A DNA stretch of 11,233 nt from Hamiltosporidium magnivora. Lineage: Eukaryota; Microsporidia; Dubosqiidae. Below are positions 9,729-11,233 of this stretch, one piece after another; positions within the stretch are counted from its first letter, which is position 1, and each line of letters starts with the position of its first letter. Made by a program: the position numbers and the translations under genes. A model generated the notes under the pieces. That model was not told where the DNA came from, did not search any database, and saw only the letters and a list, made by a program, of their open reading frames with translations. The stretch lies in NCBI GenBank assembly GCA_004325065.1, contig PITI01000526.1, positions 1 to 11,233 of the forward strand, given 5' to 3'.

Positions 9729-10091
9729 TAGATTGATGTCAATTTCGATTAAATTCAATATATCATGCTTATTAATCTCGATGCATAAAACTACTATATT
9801 TAACTGATTGGATCATGAAACTTATTAAAGTAATTATCAGCAATAGAATATTGATATATCATTAGAGCCTGAAAAAACCAGGAGCAAGAAGATTGAGAGA
9901 GTAATTCTGCACGGAGATAGTCTGACACTATTTTATTTGTTTGTGTATGAATTATTTGAGCCAAAAGCTTAATGAAAAATACACAAAGGTGGCCTTTCAT
10001 ATATGTAAAGTCTCATATTACCCACATTCTTTTTTTAATTGATGATCTAAGTTCTTTGCTGAAAAGGTTTGATATTAAGCGCTATGACAGG
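9729..10091 (+). other. RT palm motifs A, B and C, still recognisable
   Basis: Motif A is read in frame 3 as I-D-V (Asp codon 9735-9737), directly after a TAG at 9729 and before a TAA at 9750. A frame-2 stretch D-W-I-M-K-L-I (9806-9826) fits the helix between A and B. Motif B appears in frame 1 as I-L-H-G-D-S-L (9904-9924), near the family's usual Q-G-D-S form but with His for Gln. Frame 2 then gives L-S-Q-K-L-N-E-K-Y (9956-9982). Motif C is read in frame 3 as F-L-I-D-D-L, with the two catalytic Asp codons at 10041-10046. All three metal-binding Asp residues survive as codons although the frame around them is destroyed. Confidence 0.72.
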
Positions 10092-10258
10092 TGAGGCAAA
10101 TGAATTTAAAATGGAAATAGGTTAGAGTTAAAAAGAAGTAGCTACAAATTATACATGTTGTGAAGATACTGGATCTCTTCTAGAAGGTGTTGCTGTTTAC
10201 AAAACATTTAAAAATAATAAGAGATAGCAGAAGAATCTCAAAACGTAGCATTCGATGA

Positions 10259-10804
10259 AGTAGACAGCAAACTTCTAAAGACTTGAAAGATTTTGCAAAC
10301 TTCTCAAAGTTAGATGATGCAGTGCGTGCGGTGTTGGTAAAGAATAAGATACATCTTCGCCCGGGATGTAAAGAGCGTTTGTACCTTCCCAGAACAGAAC
10401 TTGGAAGAGGCCTTCATAGTGTTGAGTTGCGAAGCGAAAATATGCTTCTGCAACTCTTGGATTGTCTCGAAAAATGTAAAAAAATATCAACTAGACGAGC
10501 AGAACTCCTCAAGGTGGAGAATAATAATAACCCCCATCTTGCACTAATAAAAGGGTTCTTAAAAGTAAAGTACAGGTTGGTAGAAGAAGTCACTAAGAAA
10601 AGTTCAGAAGAAGCTCCACTTGCAAAACTATAGAACGAAATAGAAACGCTAAAACTTCATTCAAAGTTATATAATGCAAGAAAAAATGAGCTTGTGAGTG
10701 TTAGTGACTCTTCAAAATGACTAAGTAGAGGGAATATTAGGCCGCGTTATGAAGCAGTGTTCTGTATATTTCAGGATAGAAATGTATTCTGGAGTGCAGA
10801 TCGT
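10259..10804 (+). other. RT thumb/linker region of the retroelement ORF
   Basis: A frame-2 stretch of 124 codons is open from 10259 to a TAG at 10631 and continues to a TGA at 10718 and beyond. It contains the blocks C-K-E-R-L-Y-L-P-R (about 10367-10393) and G-R-G-L-H-S-V-E (about 10403-10426), then a Lys/Glu-rich helical stretch. The TTG at 10283 is not a likely true start; this is the middle of a longer ORF. Its position between motif C and the zinc knuckle makes it the thumb and linker. It is much less damaged than the palm region upstream. Confidence 0.68.
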
Positions 10805-10807
10805 TTG

Positions 10808-10858
10808 TGTCAACATTGCGAGAAGTCTGGTAAGACTGTTAATCATCTAGCAACTCGA
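10808..10858 (+). other. CCHC zinc knuckle remnant
   Basis: Frame 2 reads C-Q-H-C, eight residues, H, four residues, C: a C-x2-C-x8-H-x4-C pattern. A CCHC knuckle just upstream of the endonuclease is a hallmark of R2-like non-LTR elements, where the spacing is typically x2, x7-8, x4. All four ligand codons are intact (TGT 10808, TGC 10817, CAT 10844, TGT 10856). The frame is lost by a TAG at 10871, and the sequence continues in another frame from about 10864. Confidence 0.78.
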
Positions 10859-10866
10859 TGTGAAAA

Positions 10867-11233
10867 ATGCTAGGCTATGATTACACCAGACTGAATAATG
10901 AAGTGGTTAGATACCTACACATAGTTCTCTTAAATAAATATGAGTTTAAGTCTTCAAAACGAATTAGGAGTCACCCAGAACAAGAAATTCTTGATAATGA
11001 GTATGCAGAGATAAGAGTGGACACCAGAATAAAAACAGATGTTAAAATTCGGAATAACAGACCCGATATATTTAATTAGATAAGAAGAAGAATAAGATAA
11101 CGCTCATTGAAGTAGGAATCACTTCCCAATATTCACTTCAAATAGTTGAAACTGAAAAACTTAGGAAGTATGACCTGCTAGCCAATGAGTTGGGTCTTAT
11201 TTATAAGTGTAGTGTTGAGATAATCCCTTATGT
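10867..11233 (+). other. Restriction-like endonuclease domain remnant, partial
   Basis: Frame 1 is open from 10867 to a TAG at 11077 and contains a long basic stretch (S-S-K-R-I-R-S-H) ending in N-R-P-D-I-F, the Pro-Asp codons lying at 11062-11067. A frameshift near 11077 moves the reading to frame 3, where K-I-T-L-I-E-V-G-I follows with Glu at 11109-11111. The distance from Asp to Glu, about 14 residues, matches the PD-x(12-14)-D/E core of the restriction-like endonucleases of R2/NeSL/CRE elements. The frame then stays open to the edge (L-R-K-Y-D-L-L-A-N-E-L near 11160-11192). The domain's C-terminal part lies off the window. Confidence 0.75.

Larger units (their letters stand above)
8101..11233 (+). 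mobile_element. Degenerate non-LTR retrotransposon with restriction-like endonuclease (R2/NeSL/CRE-type), 3' end off window
   Basis: The stretch carries, on one strand and in the expected order, an N-terminal region, reverse transcriptase blocks, a thumb/linker, a CCHC zinc knuckle and the start of a PD-(D/E)XK-type endonuclease. That order defines the single-ORF, site-preferring non-LTR group that includes R2, NeSL and CRE. The left boundary is placed at the G+C step: 25% in 8041-8100 against 50% in 8101-8160. It could be off by tens of bases, since no target-site duplication can be checked without the right end. There are no long terminal repeats. The 3' part of the endonuclease, the 3' UTR and the tail lie beyond 11233. 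An intact copy would encode target-primed reverse transcription; this copy cannot. Confidence 0.85.
8294..11233 (+). pseudogene. Broken reverse transcriptase/endonuclease polyprotein ORF, partial at the right edge
   Basis: Once a single long ORF of a non-LTR retrotransposon, it is now split across all three plus frames. Segments followed: 8294-8461 (frame 2, TGA at 8378 and 8462), 8461-8514 (frame 1), 8519-8950 (frame 2, TGA 8867, TAA 8936), 8947-9540 (frame 1, TAG 9391, TAA 9460, TAG 9469), 9551-9691 (frame 2, TAA 9599, TAG 9617, TAG 9671), 9681-9785 (frame 3, TAG 9729, TAA 9750), 9806-9862 (frame 2), 9866-9940 (frame 1), 9935-10039 (frame 2), 10011-10091 (frame 3), 10090-10220 (frame 1, TAG 10123, TAA 10129), 10259-10870 (frame 2, TAG 10631, TGA 10718), 10867-11076 (frame 1) and 11079 to the edge (frame 3). 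Ten or more stops and about a dozen frame changes rule out a working protein. The frame with an ATG at 8519 is an internal piece, not a separate gene. Confidence 0.88.

Noticed and set aside
8294..11079. Stop-codon reassignment instead of pseudogenisation
   Set aside because: TAA, TAG and TGA all interrupt the reading and many frame changes also occur, so no code change would restore it. The intact 787-codon gene next door ends normally in TGA.

Overview
The window looks like AT-rich, gene-poor nuclear DNA of a microsporidian. The best single guess is a large-genome lineage such as Hamiltosporidium, with Edhazardia- or Anncaliia-like genomes as alternatives. Three things point this way. Flanking DNA is about 15-25% G+C in the stretches I counted. 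There is one intronless, very Leu/Ile/Lys/Asn-rich hypothetical gene of a degenerate leucine-rich-repeat (LRR) kind. Next to it lies a decayed non-LTR retrotransposon with a restriction-like endonuclease. The genus is an inference; no rRNA, tRNA or housekeeping gene is present to fix it.

Layout. Bases 1-4459 hold no gene I can support: AT-rich spacer with a few G+C-richer patches that may be remnants of old coding DNA, a compound inverted repeat (2019-2070) and a 16-bp perfect palindrome (2369-2384). Bases 4460-6823 (+) hold the only intact gene, a 787-residue protein. It has an N-terminal hydrophobic segment (signal peptide or anchor), a stretch resembling part of a BTB/POZ fold, and a long C-terminal region with irregular LRR-like units. 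Bases 6824-8100 are AT-rich spacer with a pentanucleotide microsatellite.

From about 8101 to the right edge the composition jumps to about 40-50% G+C. The plus strand there carries a dead non-LTR retrotransposon of the R2/NeSL/CRE-type group (one ORF, C-terminal restriction-like endonuclease). Moving between the three plus frames, one can follow an N-terminal region, reverse transcriptase motifs (the W-K-x-x-G-x-D-G block, the I-P-K-G block, motif A Asp, a G-D-S block, motif C L-I-D-D), a thumb/linker region, a C-x2-C-x8-H-x4-C zinc knuckle and the start of the endonuclease (R-P-D, then I-E-V-G-I). At least a dozen in-frame stops and about as many frameshifts interrupt it, using all three stop codons, so it is a pseudogene. 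Its 3' end lies beyond the window.

The LRR gene and the retroelement share a strand but show no sign of a functional link; 1.3 kb of spacer and a sharp composition step separate them. I see no CRISPR array, tRNA, rRNA or bacterial-type operon.
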